A DNA stretch of 64,000 nt from Medicago truncatula (lineage: Eukaryota > Streptophyta > Magnoliopsida > Fabales > Fabaceae), in NCBI RefSeq assembly GCF_003473485.1, contig NC_053046.1:9868001-9932000 (forward strand), written 5' to 3'. The translations under genes and the position numbers were made by a program. Below are positions 35,683-45,892 of this stretch, in pieces (position 1 is the stretch's first letter; each line of letters begins with the position of its first letter). The notes beneath the pieces were generated by a model. That model did not search any database and was not told where the DNA came from. It saw only the letters and a program-made list of their open reading frames with translations.

Positions 35683-35900
35683 GGGGTAAAACTAAATTTG
35701 CGGAAAAAAAACCACCGGAAAACCTACCTATCTGGGGTAAAACTAAAAAAAAAACCACCATAAAACCTAGCTTGTTGTGGTAAAACTAAAAGAAATCCAC
35801 AAGAAAACCAGCCTTCTTGGGGTAAAACTAAATCTACACATTTAGGTTTACCCTTGAGGTAAAACTAAATCTGCTTCGTTTTACCCCAAGAAGGCTGCTC
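35683..35900. repeat. Imperfect tandem repeat ending in an inverted copy
   Basis: GGGGTAAAACTAAA recurs at about 35684, 35735, 35779, 35820 and 35857, with A-rich ACCACC-containing spacers. The stretch AGCCTTCTTGGGGTAAAA near 35811 is repeated in inverse form as TTTTACCCCAAGAAGGCT near 35880, so the right half can fold into a hairpin. Confidence 0.7.
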
Positions 35901-36180
35901 ACCAATAACTTTTTTACCCCAAGATTGACCTCTGTTTACACCTAAATAAAGACTAAAAAAAGAAGAAAAATACACCAAAATAAAGCTAAAATAAGAAAGA
36001 AAAGAAAGAGATTCATAGGGGGAGATAGTGAGGAGGAGAGTGAGAATGTGAGATGGTGTGAGAAAATGGGGAAGTTTGGAGGGGTATTTATAGGTATGAA
36101 TGGTAACATAGGTTATAAGTACCATAAATGTAGTCAAAAAACGTGTAAAAGTTGTAAAAAAAACGTGTAGAAGGTATAGG

Positions 36181-36345
36181 CTCATACGACAAGGATGACA
36201 ATTATGAAGTGCATCTTACTGATGGTGATTCAAATTCAACTGTAACTACTACTGCTAGAAGACCTTTCAAAAAGAAAGCTCATAACACAGATTCATCACC
36301 AAGTCAGGGAGATTCTTTCCTGCAGATTTTAATGAGGTGTGGGGT
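36181..36345 (+). pseudogene. Second PICKLE (CHD3) fragment
   Basis: The plus strand reads DDNYEVHLTDGDSNSTV, then ARRPFKKKAHNTDSS, then a deletion and FLQILMRCGV. This is the same region of PICKLE as the fragment at 20.1 kb, with different lesions. It directly borders the 3.4-kb palindrome that starts at about 36357. Confidence 0.7.
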
Positions 36346-36401
36346 CAACCTCCATGCGTGATTTCTGAATTTCTAGCACAATAAACACAATTTGGTTAGC
36401 A

Positions 36402-36403
<2 letters not shown>

Positions 36404-36452
<49 letters not shown>
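36404..36452. repeat. (AT)n microsatellite
   Basis: About 24 AT units in the left arm of the palindrome. The matching site in the right arm (about 39721-39732) has only a few. Confidence 0.95.
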
Positions 36453-36454
<2 letters not shown>

Positions 36455-37046
36455 AGCAAAACAGAGAATAATCCAACTGCACAACTTTACGATTCGGGAA
36501 ATTTTATAGTGATAAGTTGACATGTTTTTGTGGCAAAGTTATGATTACCGATTTTATACACTGGTGACAATAATGAAGCTTGGATGGTATTTTCACAAAC
36601 ATGTTCAATGAAAAAGAAGTGTACTATGAGTAATCAATCTAAAACCTGCAATAAACGTTTATTTTTCATGAAATGTGAGACTCTTCCTCACGCTTATATA
36701 GCAACAAGAAGGTATTTCAAATTCATTACAAAGTAAAAGATGATCGAAAAACTTTTGTAATAAAAGTTATCACATAAAAAAAAAAAGAGGTGATCACATA
36801 AGATAACAATATTAATATATAAGTGATTTTTTGTAATTCACTTAGCATGCAACTAATTCAAACGGAACGGTAGAATATATAATGTTTTGAATGTTGTTCA
36901 ATCACGTAAACCAAATTGCATAATATAAAAAGTGTTCTATAATTGAAAAAAAGGAAAAACCAAAAATAGGCTAAAAAACACTAGCCCAAGAGACCTGCTT
37001 AATACACATAACAGAAGAGTTTTGAGATAACTTGTAAAGTAAGAAA

Positions 37047-37207
37047 TTATCCATCTACGTTTTCGTCCTCATCTTCCTCAATTCCTAGCGCTGTCTGCTT
37101 GCGGATTGGACATAAATTCTTCAACTCCAACCATTGTTTGATGCAGTCAAGATGAAAGATATGCACACAATCAAGTTACCAACTCTCTCGCCCTCCACAT
37201 AGTCCTC
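37047..37207 (-). pseudogene. RING-H2 exon, left arm
   Basis: The minus strand reads LDCVHIFHLDCIKQWLELKN, then LCPIRKQTAL and an acidic tail ending DENVDG and TAA. The first half of the RING is absent. An in-frame TAA precedes LDCVH, and the last metal ligand is changed (CPIR for CPIC). An acceptor-like TTAG precedes GAGGAC. The family are E3 ubiquitin ligases; this copy is not functional. Confidence 0.75.
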
Positions 37208-38808
37208 CTAATAAACATGAAAAATGACGACTACGAGACTCGCACAATCTAATGTTTTTGGATTTTAATATTTAGTTCAACTATTCTTACAAAATAAACT
37301 TGTTCGAATATCATAGTAACTTTGTCAAAAACAAAAGAATATAGGTGTTTCTTTTTATAAAAAAAAAATAATTAAGATTTTATTTCAACGCGGGACTTTG
37401 ATTTTCTCAATATCATATTGTTCCCTAAAGAGTTTCATGTGCTATTAGAAAAAGTTAAATCACAAACTACCTAAAGAGTTTCATGTGCCATTAGAAAAAT
37501 CACAAACTAAATTAATTACAAACAAATAAATGTGAAATTAAATTTTGAGGTAATAGAAATGACATTTCAAAAAGAAAGAAACAAGTAAATCAATGTTTTC
37601 CCATCTATTATCACTAAAAAAGAGAAAAACAATCTCTTATACATGCTATTGTAAAAAGTTGAAACAGATACAAAAATAAGAAATATATCTATAAAATAAA
37701 ACGAGTTTTTAATTTTACCATGTCTAAACACTTAGGAATGACAAAAATAAGAGATGGATTTTTTTTTTTACGAAGTAAATTGTGTTGACATAATCTTGAA
37801 ATTTCATGTGTTTGGTTACACTCAATTAATTAATGAATGAAACATGTAGTTGGCCTCACCTAGCATATGATACATGTTTGATTATGAGTACTTGTTTCCT
37901 CAGGATTTATCCGATAAGTTTCCTGTTGAATGTACATAAAGATTTCTTGTTCTGTCAGTCCTGTCTCGACACTCTCCCATTGATCAATCTTGAGGAACAT
38001 TCAATGGGAGAGTGATCAATTTCGGCACTTGAGAGTGATCAATGGGAAAGTGTCGAGACAGGATTGATAGAACAAGAAATCTTCAGGTACATTCAACAGG
38101 AAACTTATCAGATCAATCCTGAGGAAACAAGTACTCATAATCAAACTTGTACTATATGCTAGGTGAGGTGAGGCCAACTGCATGTTTCATTCATTAATTA
38201 ATTGAGTGTAATCAAACACATGAAATTTCAAGATTAGGTCAACACAATTTACTTCATTAAAAAAAAATTCATCTCTTATTTTGTCACTCCTAAGTGTTTA
38301 GACATGGTAAAATTAAAGACTCGTTTTATTTTATAGATATTTCTTATTTTTGTATGTGATTCAACTTTTTACAATAGCATGTATAAGAGATTGTTTTTCT
38401 CTTTTTTAGTGACAGATGCAAAAACTTTGATTTACTTTGTTTCTTTCTTTTTGAAATGTCATTTCTAGTACCTCAAAATTTGATTTCACATTTATTTGTT
38501 AGTAATTAATTTAGTTTGTGATTTTTGTAATAGCACATGAAACTCTTTAGGTAGTTTGTGATTTAACTTTTTCTAATAGCACATGAAACTCTCCAGGGAA
38601 ATATCATATTGAGAAAATCAAAGTCCCACATTGAAAAAAATAATAATTTTTTTTTTATTATTAAAAGTCACTTATATTCTTTTGTTTTTGACGAAGTGAC
38701 TCTTATATTCTAACAAGCTGATTTCGTAAGAATAGTTGAACTAAATATTAAAATCCAAAAACATGAGAAATTTCAAGTCTCGCAACCGTATTTTTTCATG
38801 TGTATTAG

Positions 38809-38970
38809 GAGGACAATGTGGAAGTTGAGAGAGTTATTAGACTTGATCGTGTGCATATCTTTCATCTTGACTGCATCAAACAATGGTTGGAGTTGAAGAA
38901 TGTCTGTCCAATCTGCAAGCAGACAGCGCTAGAAGTTGATGAAGATGAGGACGAAAGCGTAGATGGATAA
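38809..38970 (+). pseudogene. RING-H2 exon, right arm
   Basis: A 53-residue open exon follows an acceptor (GTATTAG). It reads EDNVEVERVIRLDRVHIFHL, then DCIKQWLELKNVCPICK, and ends DEDESVDG and TAA. It is the inverted copy of 37047-37207 with an open frame, but the CxH ligand pair is lost (DRVH for DCGH-type). No upstream exon encoding the first zinc ligands was found. Confidence 0.75.
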
Positions 38971-39230
38971 TTAGCCTATATTGGTTTTTCTTTTTTTCAA
39001 TTATTGAACACTTTTTATATTATAAAATTGGGTTTACATGATTGAACGACATTCAAAACATTATATATTCTACCGTGCCGTTTGAGTTAGTTGCATGCTA
39101 AGTGAGTTACAAAAAATCACTTATATATTAATTGTGTCTACCTCTCTTTTTTATATTGTTACTTATGTGATCACCTTTTTTTTATGTGATATCTTTTATT
39201 ACAAAAGATTTTCTATCATCTTTTACTTTG

Positions 39231-39710
39231 TAATGATGATGAATTTGAAATACCTTCTTGTTGTTATATATAAGCGTGAGTCTTTTCCGTTGAACATGTT
39301 TGTGAAAATCTCATCCAAACTTCATTATTGCACTAGTGTATAAGATGGGTAATCACATCTCTGCCACAAAAACATGTCAATTTATCACTATAAAATTTCC
39401 CAAATCCAAAAGTTGTGCAGTTGGATTATTCTTGTTGGGTAATGATGATGAATTTGAAATACCTTCTTGTTGTTATATATAAGCGTGAGGAAGAGTCTCA
39501 CATTTCATGAAAAATAAACGTTTATTTCAGGTTTTAGATTGAGTACTCATAGTACACTTCTTTTCCGTTGAACATGTTTGTGAAAATCTCATCCAAACTT
39601 CATTATTGCACTAGTGTATAAGATGGGTAATCACATCTCTGCCACAAAAACATGTCAATTTATCACTATAAAATTTCCCAAATCCAAAAGTTGTGCAGTT
39701 GGATTATTCT
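39231..39710. repeat. Local tandem duplication in the right arm
   Basis: GATGATGAATTTGAAATACC occurs at about 39235 and 39444. The sequence from CTTTTCCGTTGAACATG to GCAGTTGGATTATTC occurs at about 39281-39432 and 39561-39710. The first copy lacks about 70 bp (GAAGAGTCTCACATTTC to GTACACTTC) that the second and the left arm keep. Confidence 0.8.
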
Positions 39711-39789
39711 CTGCTTTGCTTGATATATATATGTTTGCTAACCAAATTGTGTTTATTTGTGTTGGAAATTCAGAAATCACACATTGCCA

Positions 39790-40650
39790 CTTTTGTTTGT
39801 AGGTATCTCGGGTGTTTGATACTTGTTAGTGTTCAATACTAAGACATGTGATTACTTATTTTCTAGTTGTTTTCCATATCGATGTATTCGTACAAGTGTT
39901 ATGTCCGAAATTTGTGTAAGCGTTCGTATATCATAGTTGAAGAGTTTCAATACATTAAAAAAATGTGCCTTCATTCTTTACTTGATTATGGACAACTATA
40001 GAAATACAGGTTATACTAACATTGTTGCCACATTAAAAAACTTCTATTATTTAGTACATTAATAATTAGTGATGACACCTTGACATAATAAATATTTTAG
40101 TGTCATTTATGATTAATTTTGTAGTCTTTTAGGAATGTATTTTATTATTTTAGGGAAGTTTTGTACTAATTTGAAGAAATGATCAATAAATAAAAGAATT
40201 GCACTAAAGATCTTTAAACCATATCAATTAACCCAAACCAGACAACTTTATGATCATGGCGTATTTTGTACAAAATGTATTAAGTGATCTTTTGAGATAT
40301 AATCACTACAGATGTATTAGTAAAGAGAAATGAGACAAAAATTGAAGAAAATAAATTAACCAACTACTTTCAGCTACGCATCATACAAGCTGCGAAGAAA
40401 GTCATGGACATGCCACTGTCTCATGCCCATTGTGCAGAGGAGGTTTGCACATTTTGCAGTTATGTTATTGAACTGGTGGGTCACGATTTCCTATATGAGG
40501 CAAGAAACAACACTCGTTTAGGGTTCAATTTTTTTATGAAAAGAAATATGAGGAATGCGATTTCTAAACAATTCAAACTGAAGATCAACCTTGGAAATAA
40601 GATTGGGGCTTTATTATCATCATCATTATCAACCTTGGAAATTGGTTAAA
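39790..40650 (+). repeat. Segment duplicated at 56840-57650, containing an unexplained ORF
   Basis: Shared landmarks in the same order are GTTGCCACATTAAAAA, GTGATGACACCTTG, AAGATCTTTAAAC, GACATGCCACT/GACGTGCCACT, and GGGGCTT with ATCATCATCAT. An 81-codon ORF at 40404-40649 (MDMPLSHAHCAEEVCTFCSY) corresponds to a broken frame at 57402 onward. I do not recognise the protein and do not claim it as a gene. The segment seems to belong to the H3-side flank of the PILS units. Confidence 0.6.
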
Positions 40651-40679
40651 AGTGTAATGTTGACACAGTAATTTTCACA

Positions 40680-41780
40680 GGTGATCAGAAAATTAGCATG
40701 TGAGCAGTCTTACTGGATGGTGATGGACAATTTGTAGCGGCGGTGAGTGATGTTTTGAGGACTTCGATGACACCTTTAGACAGTGATACGTTGGGGCTGC
40801 TTCAAGGCCTTAATTGGATCTTAACTTTGGGTCATCAAAAGGTCATTTTTTAATCAGACTGGAAGATGTTGCTTGATTATATGCACTCCAACAAGATGAA
40901 TCATTTGGAGTATGATATAATGGTGAAAAATTGTAAAACTATACTTCATACTTAAAATAGCCATGTAGACGTGTTTAGGGGTGATTGGGTGGTTTAAAGA
41001 TCCCGTCAAATCCACCCAAAAAAGTAGGTTGGGTTGGGTGATTGGGTGGATATGGTTTTAAAAATGAAAAATCCATAAAAAATAATGGGTTTTGGGTAAA
41101 ACCGGACCCATATCCAATAAACCAACTTATCCAATAATTTCCAAATTTTAATTTCATTTTCATAGGGAGGAAGAAGAATAACAAATGTTTTGATCATAAA
41201 TTTAGTTTAATTTCTAAAATTGACACAACACATCCTCTATATTGAAAATAAAAAAATATTAGAGTTACAAATTATGATGTTGCAATTTATAGTTACTTTT
41301 ATGCTAAAGCAATTTTACGTCATCCAACTTTAATTTATTTTAAGTATTCGATGATTAAATTTTTTATTTAATATTAAAATTTATTATTTTATGATGCTAA
41401 AATATAGTGAAAATAGGTTACATAATTATTTTAAAAAAATAAAAAGTTGAGAAATTTTTATGAAAAAAATACAAGGACTCGTCGTTTAGTCATTTCATAC
41501 TAACAAAAAAAAAAAGGGTAACCCACTACCCAACCCAAACCAAACCGGAAATTAGTGGGTTTGCCCAAACCCACCCATTAATTTAACGGGTGGATATTTT
41601 ACCTAACCCAAACCGGAGTACCCTATATGGTTCGGGTCTCGGGTTTGGCCAAACCCAACCCAAATCGACCCATGTACACCCCTAGACGTGTTTACTAGGC
41701 GTCAAGCAAACAGAAACATTCATGCTCTTACAAAGACGGCTTTATCGCATGCTTTTTGCAGTCCTTTTAATGAAATGTCT
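40680..41780 (+). mobile_element. LINE RNase H-like (RVT_3) relic, split by a hAT element
   Basis: Before 40968 the plus strand reads LDGDGQFVAAVSDVLRTS and LGLLQGLNWILTLGHQKVIF with stops. After 41684 it resumes with VDVFTRRQANRNIHALTKTA and LSHAF. These are the typical start and end of the RNase H-like domain at the C-terminus of plant LINE polyproteins. Joining across the hAT target site gives continuous homology. Confidence 0.75.
40976..41684. mobile_element. Non-autonomous hAT-like element
   Basis: The ends are TAGGGGTG and CACCCCTA, with longer imperfect inverted GGGTTGGGTGATTGGGTGG-type arms. The 8-bp target duplication GACGTGTT (40968-40975 and 41685-41692) is the hAT signature. Length is 709 bp. 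No transposase is encoded; small ORFs inside are low-complexity. Confidence 0.85.
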
Positions 41781-41784
41781 TGAG

Positions 41785-42644
41785 TTTGCTTGACAGTAAA
41801 AAAAGAAAAAAAAAATTTAAATCACATTTGATGTTTAATTATAAGTTAGGTGTTTGAAATTAAATTGGCAAATCCTCATACTCGATTGTGTGTGAAATTA
41901 TTTTTCGCTCTATTGAGTTTATGTGTAACAATTTTGTGAAGCTTTTTTTCTTTTTGTTGACATGTGAAACTTATGTTTTTACTTTGTCAAAGGTGGATGT
42001 AACGTATTATATGGGGTCAGTACTAATAAATGTGACCAGGTGTTGTGTTTTTGGCCATATAATATTCTAAAACTTTTCTCACGAAATATCCATTGGAGTG
42101 TGTCAAGTTTTTACATTTCACTTCCAACTGTTCTAATTTGATTTTAGTTGCTTTGAAAGCTTAGTAGCTATCTTCCATCAACATATGCTACAGAGGAGTG
42201 TGAGCTTAGTTTTATAGGATACCAAATACCAAACAATCAAATATAGTTCAAAAAAAATTTTTAGGGAAGTTGTACATTATTTTTTGTATCATTTCTTGGT
42301 TATAAATAACTTCTGTCAAGTTTTTTACGTTGGATACCAAGAACAAATCAACCATTTTATGTCATGGCATCGCATTAGTATTATTAACACACGTTAGTAT
42401 TACAACAGATATTTGGAAATAAATAAAAATAACTATTAGTTGTTTATTTGAGGAAAAAAAATACTATTAGTTTTGTTGAGCTTAATTACTATGCCATGGA
42501 CCTTTGAATGTTCAACCATAGGTATTGGAAACGTGATTGCATCTATTCAGCCAGAAGAAACAGACATTCACCATAATGTGAGAATATTTCTAAAATGATA
42601 GGATCAAATAGATATGAAATATTCAAATCACAAAAATGAGTTCT
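41785..42644. other. Intergenic, no gene seen
   Basis: AT-rich sequence with no recognisable coding or repeat structure. Confidence 0.5.
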
Positions 42645-43050
42645 CACTGCAAGAAAATCACAGATTTGCTACGAATTAAATCGTAGCTAACGCGCAGCTA
42701 ATATCTAGCAAAACTCATTTACCTACCATTTTTTAGTTGTGATTTAGCTGTCATGATCTAGCATGGATTGGGCGGCAAATTACATAGAAAATATTTCCTA
42801 GCTAACTGGAAACTAATATTTAGAAATTCCTAGCTATTTTCAAACTAATACTATTCAAAATTTATTTTTCCTAACTATTTGGCTGGGATATTGACACAAT
42901 AATTTTAAAGTAAATCTCTAGCCTCAAGTTCCTAGCAATTTTGTAGTTTCCTCCTAGCTATTTATATTATTATAATTTTCTTTTTATAGTATCTAATCAA
43001 AAAGGGATTAAGCTAAATTGTGAAAAAATATATATACTTAAAATGTCGAT
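42645..43050 (+). mobile_element. CACTA transposon terminal fragment
   Basis: CACTGCAAGAAAATCACAGA followed by TTTGCTACGAATT and many TAGCTA or CTAGCTA motifs resembles an En/Spm end with subterminal repeats. It is related to 18580-18665. The opposite end was not found. Confidence 0.55.
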
Positions 43051-44925
43051 AAATAGTCATTCATTCACAATCATTGATTATCAGTGTACGCTTGCACTAT
43101 CCTAGCCAAAAAAAAAAACTCAATTAAAATCATTTACTGAGATATATCCCTTCTTCTCCATATATTGATTTGGTGCTTCTAAACAATTGAGTTTATTACA
43201 AGAAATGTAACAACGGAAATAAAGATACGACACATGTTCTTAGAACTAACATATATTTTTCAATCCGCTATAATACATAACAACGTAGCAGAAGATAATC
43301 GAAGACAACTAAACCATGGAGACGTGCCATAGCACAACATCTGTCCTTTCACAACTTGTCCTCCAACATGCCTCTGAGATTAGAAGATTGAGTTTATCAT
43401 GTTTTAGAATCCACAACATCTCATATCTCGATTAAGAAAGGGAAATAGCATAATAGGTTCACTATAGCCTGAGTCCTTAATTAAAAGAACTAACAATAAG
43501 GAGAGGATGTAATCATTGAGAAAACAATTTATCAATCAGAGCATGTCCATTCTTACCTGCAGCAGGAAGCACCTAAGAATTCGCAGCCTGAAAACAATGA
43601 CGAAAATTAGACAAAGGCATTCTAGGTGTTCCACCTAACAATGAAACAGCCACTAATAACTAGGAGATGTTCACTAGTTTTACCCTATAATGAAAAGTAT
43701 TCTTACTCACTTCATCCTCATCAGATTCATAGCTGGAACTGAAACAATGAAAACAAATATATACGAACGAGCAGCTCAGCATAATTTCAGGTCAAAATCC
43801 CAACCCCTCTCTATAATAACATACACATCTTCCAAATACTCCAATATGTCCCCACAACCAAAGTAAAATCAAAAAGAAAACAATTTATCAAAAGATATAT
43901 AAAAGAGGCAATTCTAAATATTATAACACTAAGCCTTTCTACGCAATTAGATTTGTGCGGTAATCTTTCAACTAGATCTAAGAGGCAATTTTCCCTGTTT
44001 TTCTGATTTTGGAGGCTTGACTCATTCAGACGACAAAAAGTTTCAAAATCAAAGGCAGATAAGTAGGCCCACAAGTACCTCCAGTTCTTTGCTAATATGG
44101 AAGTTCTTACAGCATCTTTGGTAGGGAGTAACGAAAGAAAAACTTATACTTCTCACTAGTCCTAAATAATGTATTCAAGCATACAGCTACAACAAGAAAA
44201 CCAAAAATAATGATTATAATCATTGCAATTTACACTTCTCACTAGTCCTAACGTCTCTAATCGTGAAAAGTCTCAAGTCGCCAAAACATTCATCATAATG
44301 TGAGAATATTTCTAAAATGGATTTGAAATGTGAGAATATTTCTAAAATCACAAGAATGAGTTCTTCCATGTTTAGCTGTGATTAATGATGAATCATTACA
44401 TCTATTTGTGCTTGATATGATTGTATGGAATTGCGATTCTTTGTGAAGGGCTCTTACTTCTCATCAAGTGGTGAAATTTGTTCCTATTCGTATATCATTT
44501 CGTTTATTCTCATCAAGGGAAATTAGAGAATGAATGTTGACAATTATTTGTATTGAATTTAATTTACAACAACCACATCATCAAGAACAACAACAACAAA
44601 AAAAAAACTTAGATCGCATATCGTTCTCGTTCATAGTCATAAAACTAAAAGAAAGGAAATACATTTTTCATAAAATTAAAACACACATCATAATCATAAT
44701 ATAATGGCAAAACAATTTTACAGATAAAATAATTGTATTTTAAACGCAAAACACTTTTATTTTTGGCTTGACATGAGATGGGAAAAATATAATGGCATCA
44801 AATTTCAAAAACTGAAAACATGAAATATATTGGAGTATTTTGTAAATCACTTTATTTAATTGTTTGTTTTTTAAGTACACTTTATTTAATTGTTGAAACT
44901 AGCAGGATCAATAACATACTAGTAT
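43051..44925. other. Intergenic with two possible terminal exons of an unknown minus-strand gene
   Basis: On the minus strand, an acceptor-like TTTCAG precedes an acidic SYESDEDE-coding stretch at about 43711-43738, followed by GTGAGTAA. A second acceptor (GTTTTCAG, about 43590) precedes GCTGCGAATTCTTAG, which would give AANS and a stop. This could be the 3' end of a degenerate gene. No upstream exons were recognised, and the rest of the stretch shows nothing. Confidence 0.25.
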
Positions 44926-45351
44926 TCAAGTGCTCCATTTTGTATTTTTATTCCAATTGACATTATCCCAGCTATGATATACACCATCTTGCCTCACTGA
45001 CCAAAATATTTTTTTATGGTCTCCTTCTGTGTTAGGATCATACAAGTTGAATGTTGCATGTAATGGTTGTTTACGTATCCATGTCAATTGACCTTGTTTT
45101 GGCAAAAAGTTGGTCAAGAAATTCAAAGGTACTCCTTGTTTCAAAACATAATTAGGTTTTTCATTCACAATGATGAAATGTAACTCTTCTGAATTTTCAG
45201 GCAAATCATTTTCAACAAAGAGGGAAAGTACTTTTTCTGCAGGAGGTCGTTCATAAGATTGAATAGAGACTCTACTACCAAAAGTTGAATTATTGAAAGA
45301 CATAACAATCACAAGTAATAACGAGAAAGATTTATGAATTGAAATAGACAT
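44926..45351 (-). CDS. Small secreted protein, S1/SPH-like or legume secreted peptide family
   Basis: The start is placed at the ATG at 45349-45351, giving 141 residues. An ATG at 45400 is in frame but lies only about 10 bp from the TATA box, so it is probably upstream of the transcript start. Residues 1-25 form a signal peptide (MSISIHKSFSLLLVIVMSF). The mature part shows EELHFIIVNEKPNYVLKQGV, then LTWIRKQPLHATFNLYDP and IFWSVRQDGVYHSWDNVNW. The spacing of the W, H, F and DG residues recalls plant S1 self-incompatibility homologues, but the mature protein has no cysteine, unlike typical members. It also resembles small secreted peptides annotated in Medicago as leguminosins; I cannot verify this. 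The frame is intact and intronless. Confidence 0.7.
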   Translation of the reverse strand: MSISIHKSFSLLLVIVMSFNNSTFGSRVSIQSYERPPAEKVLSLFVENDLPENSEELHFIIVNEKPNYVLKQGVPLNFLTNFLPKQGQLTWIRKQPLHATFNLYDPNTEGDHKKIFWSVRQDGVYHSWDNVNWNKNTKWST

Positions 45352-45410
45352 TTTGTTGACAAGGGATTTTTGACAATTGCTTTTTTCTGTTTTCTCTACC
45401 ATTTCATTCT

Positions 45411-45421
45411 ATTATATATAT
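45411..45421 (-). promoter_or_regulatory. TATA box of the small secreted protein gene
   Basis: The minus strand reads ATATATATAAT about 60 bp upstream of the chosen ATG at 45351. This spacing fits a short leader and argues against the upstream in-frame ATG. Confidence 0.6.
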
Positions 45422-45892
45422 GAAATTTGGGCTGTGCTTCTTTTGTTTGTGAAAATAAGACTAGTCAATATTCCCTAAATAAAAAATAAAAAAACTAGTC
45501 AATAGACATTAATTTTTTTATATAAAATCAATCAACATTAACTTTGACCATATATATATTGGCTGATTATAATAATTAAACGATGGTATTATTTTTGGTA
45601 AATCATATCAGACAGGGTTTTCTCTTAAATTTGTGTCAAAAGAAAAAAGTTGCTCACTTAAATTTTATTGAAAAGAAACAGTCAAACTGTTTCTGCATTC
45701 ATGCCAGAGAATTTCTTTGGTAAGAAGTTACCTTTTTAACGATATTATTCCCCACAGAAAAAAAAAAAAAATCAAATCTTACTTTTTCTTTGTGCAAAAA
45801 GTTAAGTTAGTAATTAAATTCGAATATAAATATGTTGGGATTTTTTTTTATCAAAATACATGTTGAGATTATTTCTCATGAACCGTTAGAGT

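Larger units (their letters stand above)
36357..39782. repeat. Large near-palindrome (arms about 1.6 and 1.75 kb)
   Basis: The left arm (36357-37992) and right arm (38028-39782) are inverse copies of each other across a spacer of about 35 bp. Matches by eye include the outer ends (GTGATTTCTGAATTTC against GAAATTCAGAAATCAC), the GTTTGCTAACCAAATTGTG motif, the RING exon and the inner ends (CCTGTCTCGACACT against AGTGTCGAGACAGG). Arms differ by indels, by an (AT)n expansion on the left and by a local duplication on the right. A transcript across it would form a very long hairpin. Confidence 0.9.

Noticed and set aside
35865-36185. 106-codon minus-strand ORF with many hydrophobic residues
   Set aside because: Low-complexity T/A/C-rich sequence beginning in a tandem repeat; no homologous motif and no splice context.
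40975-41184. Minus-strand ORFs rich in proline and asparagine
   Set aside because: They come from the GGTTTGGGTGG-type ends of the hAT element.
43811-44074. 87-codon minus-strand ORF
   Set aside because: No motif or signal peptide, and no second copy in the window; chance ORF is the simplest explanation.
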